Shown: piece after piece, positions 40,701-50,515 of the stretch | Position numbering within the stretch: the first letter of the stretch is position 1 | How the letters are laid out: the number at the start of each line of letters is the position of its first letter | NCBI RefSeq assembly: GCF_036370855.1 | Contig: NC_088099.1 | Span: 143,857,017 to 143,921,016 of the forward strand | DNA from: Dromaius novaehollandiae | Taxonomy: Eukaryota; Chordata; Aves; Casuariiformes; Dromaiidae | Length of the DNA stretch: 64,000 nucleotides | Reading direction: 5' to 3' | The notes under the pieces: model-generated | What the model was told of the DNA's origin: nothing | Seen by the model: only the letters and a program-made list of their open reading frames with translations | Databases searched by the model: none | Made by a program: the position numbers and the translations under genes

Positions 40701-41736
40701 TCTGGTTTAAATCATCTGGGCTAGAGCTTGACTAGAGCAAAGCTTTCTCAGTTTCCATGTATGTGCCCTTATAAACTGGAGAATATAGGAGCCTAATGAC
40801 ACCGTTGTTTGGTTCTACTGGGATAATCTGTGACAGAGTAATTGAGTAGAAACCCTGAGCTAGCTGGCTCAAGGCTAGGTCTTGTACGTCAGCACTACAG
40901 CCATGGCAGTAGGTGCCCCAATAGGCCTGTCAGCCTCTGTGTAGATAAGACCTGAATTGTTTGGTCAAAGTGGAGAGGTTAATATAACTTCAGTTTATTT
41001 CCATACTGCTACAATGTATAAAGAATGACTATAGTGCACATTTCAAGGGTAAAACTGTTTACTTTATCTAGTAAGTAACAGGATATTTCTGAGCAGTGCT
41101 CCCATCATATTTGGCTGATGTGTTAAAGGGCCATATTTAGAAGTATATCTTCATATTTTATTACCTTTTTCTTCCTGGTAGGTATATGGATCCTTCTCTT
41201 GATACACTGCTGATGGATTGTAGGGCTTCAATGAATTTGCTATATATACAGGTAAAACTGAAATCTTCAAAATTTTAGAAGTTAACTTTCTAATGTTAAT
41301 TTCTTATTTTATACAAGTTCTTGAAATGTTTGGTGTGGATTACATTAGTCTTAAACATGGTCATAAATGGTTGCTGTTTAACACTGCCTTGCTGCACTTT
41401 TTTAAATGATGGGTATGGCTACTGTTGAACACTTTGGGGCAGGGGGGCAAACTCATGTATTAGAGACACTAACTCTTCTTTTTTTGTGCATGGGAATTAC
41501 ACAAAAGCATATTTAGACATCTCTCCATTTTCATATCTCTGTAAGTACTCTTCAATGATGACAGCATTTGAATTCTAAACTGTAGGTGTGTTGGGTTGTA
41601 CTAGCTTTGGAAACTATTAATTCAGGAGGGAGGAACGAAGTAGAAGGAACCTGTCCCAAAATCCAAAGTCTTCCTTCTTTGAAAGAAGAGGAAAAGGAAG
41701 TTGGTGGTGTGTGGAAAAAGCAAATAAATTTTTGCT

Positions 41737-41778
<42 letters not shown>

Positions 41779-44700
41779 ATTTTTAAAACTTCATTTAAGG
41801 CAATCCAGGAAATAGAGAGGAATTGGATTAAACCAACAGAGGGGGAAATGCAGGAGCTTGAATTTCTACAAAAGACTGCAAACAAAAGGAAGGTAAAATG
41901 GTATTTTAAAACAATACAAACAGATTGAGGAGTGAATTTTGAAGCAATGGCACTTGAGGCTGTTACTGTTTAAAAATAGAGCATGGTTTTGTAGACTGGG
42001 GTGGGCCAGAAACCCAGGTCTCGCACATCCTGGTCAGATGCTAACTATTGAGTTACCAGACAGAAGAGGAAGCTCCTATCTCTGCTAGCATTTTAAAACA
42101 TCCCACAGAATGACTTGGATACCTAAGGCTAGCAAGGAGTTTGACTGTGACTCCCAATATTCGCTGTTTGCCAAGCTCAGGCACTAAGGTTTCGCATTCA
42201 GTTTAGGAAGTGAGATGGGAATTCAGGCTGCTGGGACTTCTGTCCTCTGTATTTCCTACTGGTTAGTTTTCTCTTCCCCTCTTCCTGGCTCATGCATCTG
42301 TCAGAAGATCCAGCTTGACATATCCAGTGCAAAAAAATCAAGTTTCTAAATTGGGACCGGGAGCTTTATTCCCTGAGTTGAGCACTAAGACTTTGTGGTA
42401 GATCTGTGTTCTCCCAGAAGAAAGTGGATTAGGAATCTGAAAGATTTGCTTTATAACCCATTTTTCAAATCGCTAGCCCTCACCTAAGCTTATAGTAAAT
42501 CATTTTAATTCTGTCTTTCTAATGCAGTTCCTGGAGCTGGTTCGAGAAATGCAGTTCTATGGATACATACGTCTTGATCCTTGCATTTGTGACTACCCAG
42601 AAGTAGGTTGCTCAGCTGACATCTATGTGGGCAGTAATGAAATTAACTGCTGCATAAAATTGCCTACTAACCAAACCAAAGAGGTCAGCTTTAAGATCAG
42701 CAGGTTGAGATGTTGGCAGGTCACTCTTCTTGTAAGTACTTCACTGACTCTGTATCTGAATTTGTTTTTTCTGTATGAAAACTGAGGTCGTTGAGCAATG
42801 GCAGATCTTGGGGGATGTGAGGGGAGTGGGTGTCTGTTTTAAATCTCTCCTAACCATGACTCCCCAGACCGCCAATCCTATCTTGGAACAAATTCCCGTA
42901 GCCTTACTCTGCTGTGTTTGCTCCCTTCTCTGACATTTTATATCTTACTTTACCTGCTCCTCTCCCTTGGTGTTGAAGGTGGAGTTGGTGGAGCATTTTG
43001 TGTGAGAGTAAAGGAACTGCTTCAGCCAGTTTTGTGCTTGCAAAGACTCCCCCTTCCTCCCTCCTGCCTGCTCCCCCTCAGAAGTATTCTGATACAGATC
43101 TTCAACTGTTTTATTTACATACTGTATAAAATGAACCTGACTGACTAATTCAGGTTTAAGGCTGAACATCTTAATGCTGTTCATAGTTGTTTCTTCTGTT
43201 CCTTGTGTTTTTCAGGGTGCTGAAAAGGATGGTGAAGAAGAGACTCTGGAGCTCAGATTTGAGTACAGAGATTCAGATAAATGGCAGTGGATAATTTTTT
43301 ACACAAAACAGGTTCGTTCTCAATCATGTTAGAAAGGGATCAGATTGAAATATAATCTTATAGCCATAGGGATTGGAGTTTGTTCTTCAGAAGTGATTAG
43401 TCCATCTCTTTTATCAGAAGTGTAGCTGCCGTGTTTACAGCACGTCAGCCTAGAGACAGGGGAAAAGCATTTAAGTTCCTAGTATAAGGAGGAGAGATTC
43501 CCTGGGCCTCCCACCCTGGCAAAAGAAATGCTTAGTACTCAGCAGCAAGGTTGGCATGGAGCATGGAGGTGCCATTCACTTACTGGGCTCAGTGAGTATC
43601 CCAAATCATTAATCAGTCAAACTTGCCTAAGGTCAAAGGCTTTTATCTTCCCCAAGAAATCCTGTTGTTCAAATATATGCCATATAAGCACAAGTTAATG
43701 GAGGATGTAAGTATGTGCCTTGATAACAAGTATTGTCTCTATACATAAATAGTACTTAAATAGGATTTTATAGGGTGCCATTCCTCCCACTGTTTTCCAG
43801 CAGCTTTTTAAAGATAAAGGTATCCAGGAATTGAAGTCAGCCATCTGTGGTTATGCTGCCTAGCAGATAATCAAGGCCCTGCCATATCCAAGGGAGCTCC
43901 AGCCACAGTTTAGGTACTGAGCTTCTATTTTTCTTTAAAACAAACAAACAAAAAAAACCCCAAACAAAACAAAACAAAAAAACCCCACTGTTCCTCAAAT
44001 TGATGCTTTTGCCTCTGTCCCATACAACAGCAGACAGGATTTTCCAAGTAAAATCAAAATGCTTAATTTTTCACACATGACTTCTGAATTCCAAGGTGAT
44101 GATGCAGTTCACACAACTCTAATAAGTGTTAGTTTCCTGCCACACTTAAGTTTTGTGAGAACATGAGCCATCCACATTCACACCATCAGTGAAAGCAAGA
44201 AGCTTTCTAGTTTCTTTGCTCTTGGGAAAACAGATAGACCAGTGATTAGAAAACCAGTGTCCCACTTTCCTCAGAGGTGCAAAGAGATAAAGGCTGGAAA
44301 TGTGCTGCTGTGTAGAAGAAGCAAGGGTTTGAGCTAGTTTAATGGCACCGTAAGCACTTTAAGTGCAGAGTAAAATTAACTGAATTAGGAAAGCAATAGC
44401 TCAGTAGTTAGGGGCTGTAACTTTCTGGTGGGGGAGGAATGGAAGAATTCAGTATATCTTTTAATAGAAGAAATTGGAATGTTGGAATTGGAACATTTAT
44501 CCTATTTAGGCCTTTCTGATGAGTAGCTGCTTGAAGAAAATCATATCAGAACAGATGATGAAGGCAAGCAAAGAAGCGCAAGAAATGGTGAGCATGTGTG
44601 TATGTAGGTGCCTGAATAGTTGTTTAAAGGAAACAACTTTTTTTTCTCTCCAAATGTGCTTGGAAAAGTTCTATTGATGAAAAAGATCTTGCATGTTCCA

Positions 44701-47700
44701 GCATTTCAGTACAGAATTACTTGACTAGGAAGTATCTTTGCTCAGTTATACTGGAAGTCATATTTATTCTGAATGTTAAAGATGGCTTGTCATCATAATT
44801 TTAGGAATGTTTTCCATTCTTCCTCTTGGACTTTAATTCTTGTTGCATATGGTAAAAGACACTTACGGAATGATTTTTATGTTCTGCTGTAGCCTGTTTG
44901 TATCTGTATCTGGCTTTCATTTCTTTCACCATTTTACTTGCTTGCCCCATGTGCTACAGTGTTAGACCAATTTGAGATCTGTGACACTTTCTGGTTTTAA
45001 ATAGAGTTAATAAAAATGTGATTTGTAGCTAAAATAAGTCTGTTGTCTTTTGTGTAGACATTAAGAATGAGAATGTGTTTAAATACTTATTTAAAAAAAA
45101 ATCCTAGTATTAATGTGTCTGTGACATCTAAAGACTCTGAACGACTGTCATGTGAAAACCCCCTAAGAGGGGGAAGGGAAGGGTTTGCTTCTAGACCCAT
45201 GCTCATTACAGTAAGCAGGGAGGCAATGAACATGTAATTTCATAGCTTTAAACTGTAAGTGGTTAAAAATAGTTACATGGAAACAGACAGATTTGAATTT
45301 TGGAAAGATTCACTCTTTTACCTCCTAAGTTTATTTGTAATGGAAGTACAGTAAATCTTTAATTGTGGAAATTAATATGCAGTATTTAAGTATTCAGCTG
45401 TTGATACCGCTGGGGTAACTTTGACTATGACCAGAATTGTAAAAGGGCAAATATGCCAGTTTATTTCCTATGCTGTTTCTAGTGGGTTTCATTGAACAGT
45501 GATTCATTTGCCCAACATATTTTATTCAAATACTTGGGGGTGTGTCAAGCTTATTGTAAGTTAAATCTTTCAATCTATTTAGGAGGTCAAGATGCCTGAA
45601 TCTACAAAAAATAGCAAGAAACCCAGCATCCAACAGAAACAGGTTAGTGAGAAAAGCCTTTTTTTTTCTTTTTCTTTTCTTTTTCTTTTTTAAACAGGGA
45701 GACTCTTAATAAATATAGTGGGAATTTCTTTGAGTAGGAAGTGGAGCTAAACTTGAATTTTGGAAGGAGAAAGAGAGCAAGAAACATGTCAGAATAAAAG
45801 TATTATTTTGCTTTGGGTTTAGTGACAATTTGCTTTATTTTACTTTTTAAAAACATTTCTGAATTAAATTCTTGATGAAGTTCACAGAAAGCCAAAATGT
45901 GTGCATAGTTCATGTGTCTATATATCCACAAGCAGCTGTTGCTATAGTTTACAGGCTTGTACTTGGATTCATGCTGGAATTGTGTTCATCTTTACCTCTA
46001 TTTGGGAGTTAACCATTTGGGAAACTGGTCATGTTACATATCTGTACATGTACATTCCTATCAGGTAACAGATATAATTTCAAGTTGCAATGACTGTAAT
46101 CAACACTCATAGCTAATGCTTCCTGAGTAGTCCAATGTTAAGTGTTAATTTTCCAAGTCACTTGTTCAATGTGAGGTAATAAATAAATGGAAAGGGAATA
46201 ATATAAAACAAAACAAATTATTCCGTCAGAGTGTATGATTAGCCAAAGGGAACCATTTCTAAAAGAGAAACCTAAGATCTGATCTGAATTCAGGAAAAAA
46301 AAAAGATATTGATAGAGCTTTAGAAAGAAGCAGCACAAAACCAGTCACTTAACTATTCTTTCACAAGCAGACAGACTAGATTGTGTGGTGGGTTTTCTTG
46401 CTGCTTTCTCTGAGGTGCTCTGTACTCACCACTCCTGTAGACTAGATTCTGGGTTCTTCAGTTTTTGCAAATTTGCAAATGATGATAAAGGAGATGGCAT
46501 TTTCTGAATGGATTTGTTGTGCCTCTGAAGACTGAGTAAGGATGTGGTTCACTAGCCTCACTGGCATACAACTTTAGATGCTGGGGGTGAAGTAATGACT
46601 AAGTTGTATGGCACTCTGGGTTTGAGGTAATTCTTCTGATTTAAACATACTTTAAAATACTTTATTAGAAGCAAGATGCACTGTGAATGCTCCCTCTGAA
46701 TTTTTGTGAGGAGAGTGGCTTTGGATAGGGCAACATACAACCCCTCTGCTAGTCAGCTATGTCTTCCTGGAGCGATGTCCAGCTGTTGCTCAAACTCAGT
46801 GAAAGACAATTAGAGCTGGTAACTAGAACATAATTGTTTATTAAAGAAAGTCCAGGTATGTTACTGCTGCTGTAAATGGTGATAGTATGGCATACTATGC
46901 CTCATATTATGCAGCAAGCTTAACAGTGGTTGAGGTCTTCCTGCACAAAGCTGTTATTAGACAGTTAATTAAGTATGGTTGAAGATTTTATTTTAATAGA
47001 ACTTCTAAATTTTCTGTGATCACAGTATCCAGTTTCAGACTTCCCTTTCCCATTCCTCTTTGTCTCTTTGCAAGATGCTTGAAAATGATGCATTAAAAGT
47101 GTATCTCTGCACATTCTCACTTGAAAAAGGGTTCAGTTGGGTCATTATAATCTGGCCATTACTATCCCCAAGAGTCTTACAGATCTTTCATTTGGCCTGA
47201 GTTGGCTGAGTTTATCTGACTGCTCTCCAAAGATTCTGAAAAATTCTGCCAGATATTTTCTGCTGACTCATGAGAAGAAAAACTTAATCTTTGTTTTGTG
47301 AGTTTGTAGCTGCATCCTGTGTCACTACTAGATCATCATGACAGTCTGTAAATTCTTGTTTGAATAGATAATCCAGTGCAGCAATAAGATTTAGCAGGAA
47401 AATCAAGAACAATCTGCTGAATTGATATAAAAATTACTTAACTAGTATGCAGTATGCAGTCCATGCAGATAGCGAGGCTATGCTATGGAATGTGCTTGCA
47501 TCTAGGCAATTTTACTGTTCGAGTCCTTTAGAAATATTGAGAAAAGAGGTATGAAGTAACGAACATTAGGAACCAGGCATTAGGAAACTGAAACCAAATT
47601 TTGCCTAGCTTATCTCTCTGTTAAAGTTATTGTAAAGCTGTGGCAATCATGCTGCAATGGACCCTTTCAGTAGAGTGCTTTAGGACGCTTATTTTAGATA

Positions 47701-48358
47701 TATGTCAGGATATCATTCTGTAAGAGGCAGAATAAAAATTCGTGCCAAAAGTGTCTCCTAAATACAACAGTAAACTGCTGCAGATGCATGCAATGTGAGG
47801 GTCTCATTAGCCTGCTTACACCTTAGTTCAGTGACAGCTTTTTGAGGACAGAACATGATGCACCTATTTAGAATGACTGTATAAACTTAATTTATGTAGG
47901 TGTCATTTATGCAGGTATTATCCTTAACCATATCCATCTTTAACTATGTCCATCTAATTCAGAACGCCTGGTATATAGTTAATGTACTTGCACATACGTG
48001 CTTGTGGCCACTCTAATGCAACAGAACACTGTTAGCACGTTTGGAACTGCCTTTCAATCTGCACCGCACTCAGTACGTTGCAATAAACCATAAGAGCAGA
48101 AACAACTGTCTACTCTAGCAACAAATTCTGTCCTTTCCCAAATGCTAACATAAAAAGATCATCCACTACACCTAAACAATTATCATGTTGGGTTTTCTAG
48201 CTTATGTTTATATTTAAATATTGAAATGCATCTACTCTTAATCATTTCTTGTTTTTCTGCAGGTAGTTCATTCCAGTTTTATACCAAGGAGAAGATTTTT
48301 GGTTCAGCCAAACAAAGAAGATTATGTATTTGAGAAAATAAAAGAAGAGGACCTGTGA
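18452..48358 (+). CDS. SNX31: SNX31, sorting nexin 31 (complete coding region, 14 exons)
   Basis: SNX31 is an endosomal sorting nexin of the SNX17/SNX27/SNX31 group. Its PX domain binds PI3P on early endosomes and its FERM-like domain binds NPxY/NxxY-type cargo tails such as beta-integrins; in mammals it is linked to uroplakin turnover in bladder urothelium. Fourteen exons joined by GT-AG introns, all in frame, give 435 residues (human about 440). The PX domain (about 1-108) includes RYSQL, FPPKFYLAM and ADERRSQLEQYLQN. The F1, F2 and F3 FERM-like lobes (about 110-385) include TSDTAERILE, FELPYVSL, DPSLDTLLMDC, YGYIRLDPC and CWQVTLL. The C-terminus ends KIKEEDL, as in mammals. The start ATG has G at -3, is preceded by a CpG island, and gives an N-terminus aligning with mammalian MHF. 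No truncation or frameshift is seen. SNX17 is excluded by the exon sequences and by the PABPC1 neighbour. Confidence 0.95.
18518..18635 (+). other. SNX31: SNX31 intron 1, 118-bp G-repeat mini-intron
   Basis: The intron is only 118 bases. It is built from four GGGGCGGC units and two GGGGCC units (18526-18569) followed by GGGCC repeats to about 18598. A GCTGAC branch-point-like word lies about 17-22 bases before the tgcag acceptor. Removing it joins RYV to LYSVCLEG, the family sequence. Confidence 0.92.
18636..18710 (+). CDS. SNX31: SNX31 exon 2 (PX domain)
   Basis: The 25 codons (residues 23-47) encode LYSVCLEGFLLGKVRYSQLR then RWDAQ. The RYSQL motif supplies the first phosphoinositide-contacting Arg of the PX fold. 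The donor is CAG/gtgagg. Confidence 0.94.
20500..20575 (+). mobile_element. Possible CR1 3'-end relic
   Basis: The words GCTGGACTAGATG and CTGATCTGCTCCAGTGTGGC resemble the end of CR1 elements, where TGGACTAGATGA precedes the terminal region. It is short and diverged and no terminal octamer repeat is visible, so chance similarity is possible. Confidence 0.35.
23580..23622. repeat. (TG)21 microsatellite
   Basis: Uninterrupted TG dinucleotides inside SNX31 intron 2, followed by T-rich tracts up to about 23660. Probably length-polymorphic. Confidence 0.95.
24809..24923 (+). CDS. SNX31: SNX31 exon 3 (PX domain core)
   Basis: It encodes residues 48-85 plus one base: LRRLFGSTVPAFPPKFYLAM, then TKSMADERRSQLEQYLQN. 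The PPK loop and the Arg-rich helix ADERRSQLEQYL are PX hallmarks for phosphoinositide binding. Acceptor ttgcag, donor gtaagc. Confidence 0.96.
25559..25574. repeat. C16 homopolymer run
   Basis: Sixteen C followed directly by A8, a C-then-A arrangement also seen near 59070 in this window. Confidence 0.9.
25711..25781. repeat. Self-complementary (TA)n tract
   Basis: TATATATA, then an A run, then a long TA tract, then a T run. The block is nearly palindromic and could extrude a cruciform. It lies about 320 bases before SNX31 exon 4. Confidence 0.9.
26100..26164 (+). CDS. SNX31: SNX31 exon 4 (end of PX domain)
   Basis: With the split Val it encodes VTLDSNITNSDVFIGFFRKL then QQ (residues 86-107). 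This aligns with mammalian VTMDPNVLRSDVFVEFLKLA. It is more diverged than exon 3 but keeps the SDVF core. Confidence 0.93.
26165..34742 (+). other. SNX31: SNX31 intron 4
   Basis: The largest SNX31 intron (8.6 kb) is low-repeat unique sequence. I saw no exon, RNA gene or clear mobile element. Open frames around 29211-29976 have no splice-supported or family resemblance. Confidence 0.8.
34743..34853 (+). CDS. SNX31: SNX31 exon 5 (FERM-like F1 lobe)
   Basis: The 37 codons (108-144) encode DTFKIETQRASLDVYLADGS and NIRLDIQTSDTAERILE. The ubiquitin-like F1 fold starts here, and TSDTAER is retained exactly as in human. Both ends are in phase 0. Confidence 0.95.
35215..35252. repeat. Two-copy 19-bp tandem duplication
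   Basis: The unit GTGAAATTGCTTGAATACT is followed directly by a second copy differing only at one base (A to G). This looks like a recent replication-slippage duplication inside SNX31 intron 5. Confidence 0.9.
36110..36125. repeat. G16 homopolymer run
   Basis: Sixteen consecutive G in SNX31 intron 5. Confidence 0.9.
37681..37729. repeat. T-rich tract followed by A13
   Basis: A pyrimidine tract of T runs with single C interruptions runs straight into 13 A, forming a T-A foldback at the junction. Confidence 0.85.
38314..38404 (+). CDS. SNX31: SNX31 exon 6 (F1 lobe)
   Basis: It encodes VTSYKMGLSRELIGYFSLFF then IQDHSDGALS (145-174), plus one base. SRELIGYFSLFFI aligns with mammalian CRELLGYFGLFLI. 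The acceptor is ttaaag, a weak polypyrimidine tract. Confidence 0.94.
38405..39528 (+). other. SNX31: SNX31 intron 6
   Basis: The 1.1-kb intron includes a purine tract, almost all A, at 39053-39102. Nothing else was recognised. Confidence 0.85.
39529..39616 (+). CDS. SNX31: SNX31 exon 7 (F1-F2 linker)
   Basis: It encodes VVKKVAEFELPYVSLQSMKE and LHCKLGIRKW with the last Trp codon split (TG then G). FELPYVSL is identical to human. The donor is gtgagc. Confidence 0.95.
39617..41181 (+). other. SNX31: SNX31 intron 7
   Basis: The 1.6-kb intron contains T22 (40258-40279) and a CT-rich stretch with a decoy acceptor near 39850-39865. No exon was recognised. Confidence 0.85.
41182..41251 (+). CDS. 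SNX31: SNX31 exon 8 (F2 lobe)
   Basis: It completes Trp and encodes YMDPSLDTLLMDCRASMNLL then YIQ (to residue 227). It matches mammalian YMAPSLDSVLMDCRVAVDLLYMQ. The donor is gtaaaa. Confidence 0.95.
41740..41775. repeat. T36 tract 24 bases upstream of SNX31 exon 9
   Basis: Thirty-six consecutive T lie just before gctatttttaaaacttcatttaag, the exon 9 acceptor region. On the minus strand this is a poly(A) run, but no recognisable SINE or LINE body adjoins it. Confidence 0.9.
41800..41892 (+). CDS. SNX31: SNX31 exon 9 (F2 lobe)
   Basis: The 31 codons (228-258) encode AIQEIERNWIKPTEGEMQEL and EFLQKTANKRK. AIQ-IE--W-KPT is shared with mammals. The acceptor atttaag is ordinary, but the pyrimidine tract upstream is dominated by T36. 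Confidence 0.94.
41893..42527 (+). other. SNX31: SNX31 intron 9
   Basis: A 635-bp intron with no recognised feature. Confidence 0.85.
42528..42731 (+). CDS. SNX31: SNX31 exon 10 (F2-F3 lobes)
   Basis: The longest SNX31 exon, 68 codons (259-326): FLELVREMQFYGYIRLDPC, then DYPEVGCSADIYVGSNEI, then SRLRCWQVTLL. YGY--LDPC-CDYPE and CWQVT- are family-defining. This begins the PTB-like F3 lobe that binds NPxY-type cargo motifs. Confidence 0.96.
42732..43215 (+). other. SNX31: SNX31 intron 10
   Basis: A 484-bp intron ending in gtttttcag. No feature was recognised. Confidence 0.85.
43216..43311 (+). CDS. SNX31: SNX31 exon 11 (F3 lobe)
   Basis: The 32 codons (327-358) encode GAEKDGEEETLELRFEYRDS and DKWQWIIFYTKQ. 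LELRF-Y---- WQW---YTKQ is conserved. The loop is about six residues shorter than in human, accounting for most of the 435 versus 440 length difference. Confidence 0.95.
43312..44509 (+). other. SNX31: SNX31 intron 11
   Basis: A 1.2-kb intron with an AAAC/CAAAA simple tract near 43935-43985. Otherwise unique sequence. Confidence 0.85.
44510..44587 (+). CDS. SNX31: SNX31 exon 12 (C-terminal helix of F3)
   Basis: The 26 codons (359-384) encode AFLMSSCLKKIISEQMMKAS then KEAQEM. AFL-SSCLKK-ISE is conserved and forms the closing helix of the PTB-like lobe. Confidence 0.95.
44588..45582 (+). other. SNX31: SNX31 intron 12
   Basis: A 995-bp AT-rich intron with no recognised feature. Confidence 0.85.
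45583..45642 (+). CDS. SNX31: SNX31 exon 13 (C-terminal tail)
   Basis: The 20 codons (385-404) encode the lysine-rich tail EVKMPESTKNSKKPSIQQKQ. It aligns loosely with mammalian IEVPEQSKSKKYHIQQSQQK, so the tail evolves faster than the lobes. The donor is CAG/gttagt. Confidence 0.92.
45643..48262 (+). other. SNX31: SNX31 intron 13
   Basis: The 2.6-kb intron starts with a T/C-rich tract (45659-45693) followed by AAACAG, a decoy acceptor. The remainder is unique AT-rich sequence with no exon recognised. Confidence 0.82.
48263..48358 (+). CDS. SNX31: SNX31 exon 14 (C-terminus and stop)
   Basis: It encodes VVHSSFIPRRRFLVQPNKED and YVFEKIKEEDL, then TGA at 48356-48358. The terminal VF--IKEEDL is shared with human, which confirms the last exon and the frame. 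Confidence 0.95.
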   Translation, partial: VVHSSFIPRRRFLVQPNKEDYVFEKIKEEDL

Positions 48359-49849
48359 CAATTTATTTTAGATACTGTCTTCTGAGATTATCTGAAAATA
48401 GAAACCCTTTGAAATCTTGAATTATAAGAAAAGTATCTTCAGTGTAATTCCTTGTCTTTGCAATGGTCTTTATTTATAGGACTTAGCTCCAGTGAACAAT
48501 TATTTGAGTTAGAATGTGCTATGAACCTGGAGACAGACATCTTGTATACATGTGGGCTTTTTCAGACCAAAAGTGTTGAGGCAGAAAGGGGAGGATTAAC
48601 TAGGAAAAAGTTTTAAGATATGAGAGGAAAAAAGTACTTTGCATTAAACTATCAGCATATACTGTTTCTATGAGTATTCATGTAATTAATGTGATGGCTG
48701 AGTAGGCTATTGCCACCTCAGCAATTGTCTGGAAAAGGCATGTATTTTCTGTGGTCATACCCTTTGCCAGGACCTGTCACTCCTTTCCTTAAGCAGAACA
48801 GACTACTGCAGTGCTGATTGTGGTTTGAGATGCCATCAGTACTGATTGAAAAGCTGCCATACTTTGGAGAATGGAGATTCCCTAGCATAGCAGTGGGGAG
48901 GGGGAATCAGTTAAATATAGTTACTAGGCATCAGAAGTTGAGTTGTTTTACATGTGTGACACTAGTGTCAAGTGGGTACCTGATTTAGCTGGGGGAAGCC
49001 AGATGCAACATTAACCATGTCACTAAGTTGTTTGCTACTTGAGGAGGCTGAAGTGCCTAAACCACAGTAGTCTGTATTGGGCTTGAATTCTTTGAATTTT
49101 TTTACGGTGCTTGCTTTGAAGAGAGAGAACAAGGAAGGGAAGTGAAAATCAAAAACTGCCACTTTCTGGTATTTTGGGGGAAAATCAAGTAACTTCAGTC
49201 CCAGTTTGATGATGTTTCTCTACTTACACTACTCATAGAAACAGGAAAAGGTGTCTCTAAACACAGAGAAATTGCACTCCTACCTGAATATATATATATT
49301 TTTTAGCTCATTATTGTTGTGAGGTAAATTGATGGGTAGCACACGTTAGCGTTGGAAGTAAAGCCTCCCTAGAGAGGCACAGTTTTGATAACTTTCTTTG
49401 GCGTTTCCTTTAGCTAACAAAAGAGTTGTGTTAAAACTTTAGAAAACTTTTTCTATAAATCACGAAACCTGCTGCCCAGTCAATAAGATGAATTTTTTTC
49501 CGCCAAACCTTTTGCCCCTGCTCCTATAGTTGTTGTCTAAGCCAGTTAGCAGGACTTGTCCCTGTTTATCTCAGCCTAAAGGCCAGGCCAATGCTTCCCT
49601 GGGGCTGTTCTTTGAGCACCTGCCTTGGATGCCGACAGGGGCTCATACGCATACATGGCCCTTAAAAAGGCCCCATTACACTCAGAGGTGGTGTTGTTTC
49701 CCCGTTCTTCGCTACGTTCACCTGCGCTTAGTCTCTCTTCGCACTGTGAGATTTTTTTCCCCACTGACTGGAGGCCATCAACCAACCAGGAGGGGGGAAT
49801 GGTGTAAATGGGAAAAATACGGCGATAAACACCGATAGAGCGTCGTCAG
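48359..49849 (+). other. SNX31: SNX31 3' UTR and spacer to the next CpG island
   Basis: The 3' UTR end is not certain. An ATTAAA at 48643-48648 is the first plausible poly(A) signal, about 285 bases after the stop. No AATAAA was noticed before the next island. The rest is AT-rich with a short TA tract near 49289-49298 and no exon. Confidence 0.6.
48643..48648 (+). terminator. SNX31: Candidate SNX31 poly(A) signal ATTAAA
   Basis: The common variant hexamer ATTAAA lies in GCATTAAACT about 285 bases after the stop. No strong downstream GU element was identified, so usage is uncertain. Confidence 0.45.
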
Positions 49850-50099
49850 GGGACGCGGAGGTGCCTGCAAACCGCGCGCTGGAGGCACCCGAACGCCCCC
49901 GGGGCCTGCGGCGGCCCCAACGGCAGCAGCGCCGCGCCCGCGCCGCCCTCTGCTGCCCCGGGCCGCGCTCTTCCTCCTCCTCCCGCTGCCCCGCGCCGGC
50001 CTCCTCCCCGCGCTGACGGCGCCTCAGGCCCAGCGCGGCGCCCTAGGCCCGGGCCGGCCGCGCGCCTCGGGGCGCTCCGCAGCGTCTCCCCTGCGGCCC

Positions 50100-50359
50100 A
50101 GGCCGGCGCTTTCGGACGAAATGGCGGCGCGGCGGCCCCTGAGCGGCTGGGGCGGGGCGGGGCGGGGCGCCCGGCGGGGCACAGCGGGACGCTGCATCCG
50201 CATCCGGGCGATGGCCGTGGCCCCGGGCGGCCTCCGCCCAGCAGGCGGCGCGCGCGGCCTCTGCGGCGCGCCCGCGCCCCTCCCGCCCCCGCTTTTCTCT
50301 GCCCGGCCCAGCGCGCGCCCTCTCCGTGCCGAGCTGCCGCCGCCGTCACGGAGCGGCAG
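50100..50359 (+). other. ANKRD46: Candidate non-coding exon 1 ending at CAG/gtaccg donor
   Basis: The donor GCGGCAG/GTACCG at 50359-50360 is the best + strand donor noticed in the island and lies about 240 bases after the YY1 element. The start is only a guess from that element. No acceptor or coding exon could be paired with it within the window. Confidence 0.35.
50119..50128 (+). promoter_or_regulatory. YY1-type element AAATGGCGGC
   Basis: This matches the core promoter YY1 motif (AANATGGCGGC), which in many TATA-less vertebrate genes sits just downstream of the start site in this orientation. It predicts transcription to the right, starting a few to about 20 bases upstream. Confidence 0.6.
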
Positions 50360-50399
50360 GTACCGCGGCGCCGGCCGGGGGGGGGCTGTCCGCCGGTCT

Positions 50400-50515
50400 G
50401 TCCGGGTGGGGGAGGAGTGCCGTCGGTCGGCCGGCTGGTCCGTGCGGGGGAGGGGCGCTGTCGGTCGGTCGGTCGGCCGGCCGGCAGGTCCGCGAGGGGG
50501 AGGGCGCCGCCGCTC
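50400..50515. repeat. GC-rich minisatellite, three imperfect units
   Basis: Three units each begin GTCCG followed by a GGGGGAGG-like block, at 50400, 50438 and 50488 (units of 38 and 50 bases, the third partial). The first two continue into a CGGTCGGCCGG block. The unit length difference comes from extra CGGT/CGGC copies. Confidence 0.7.
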
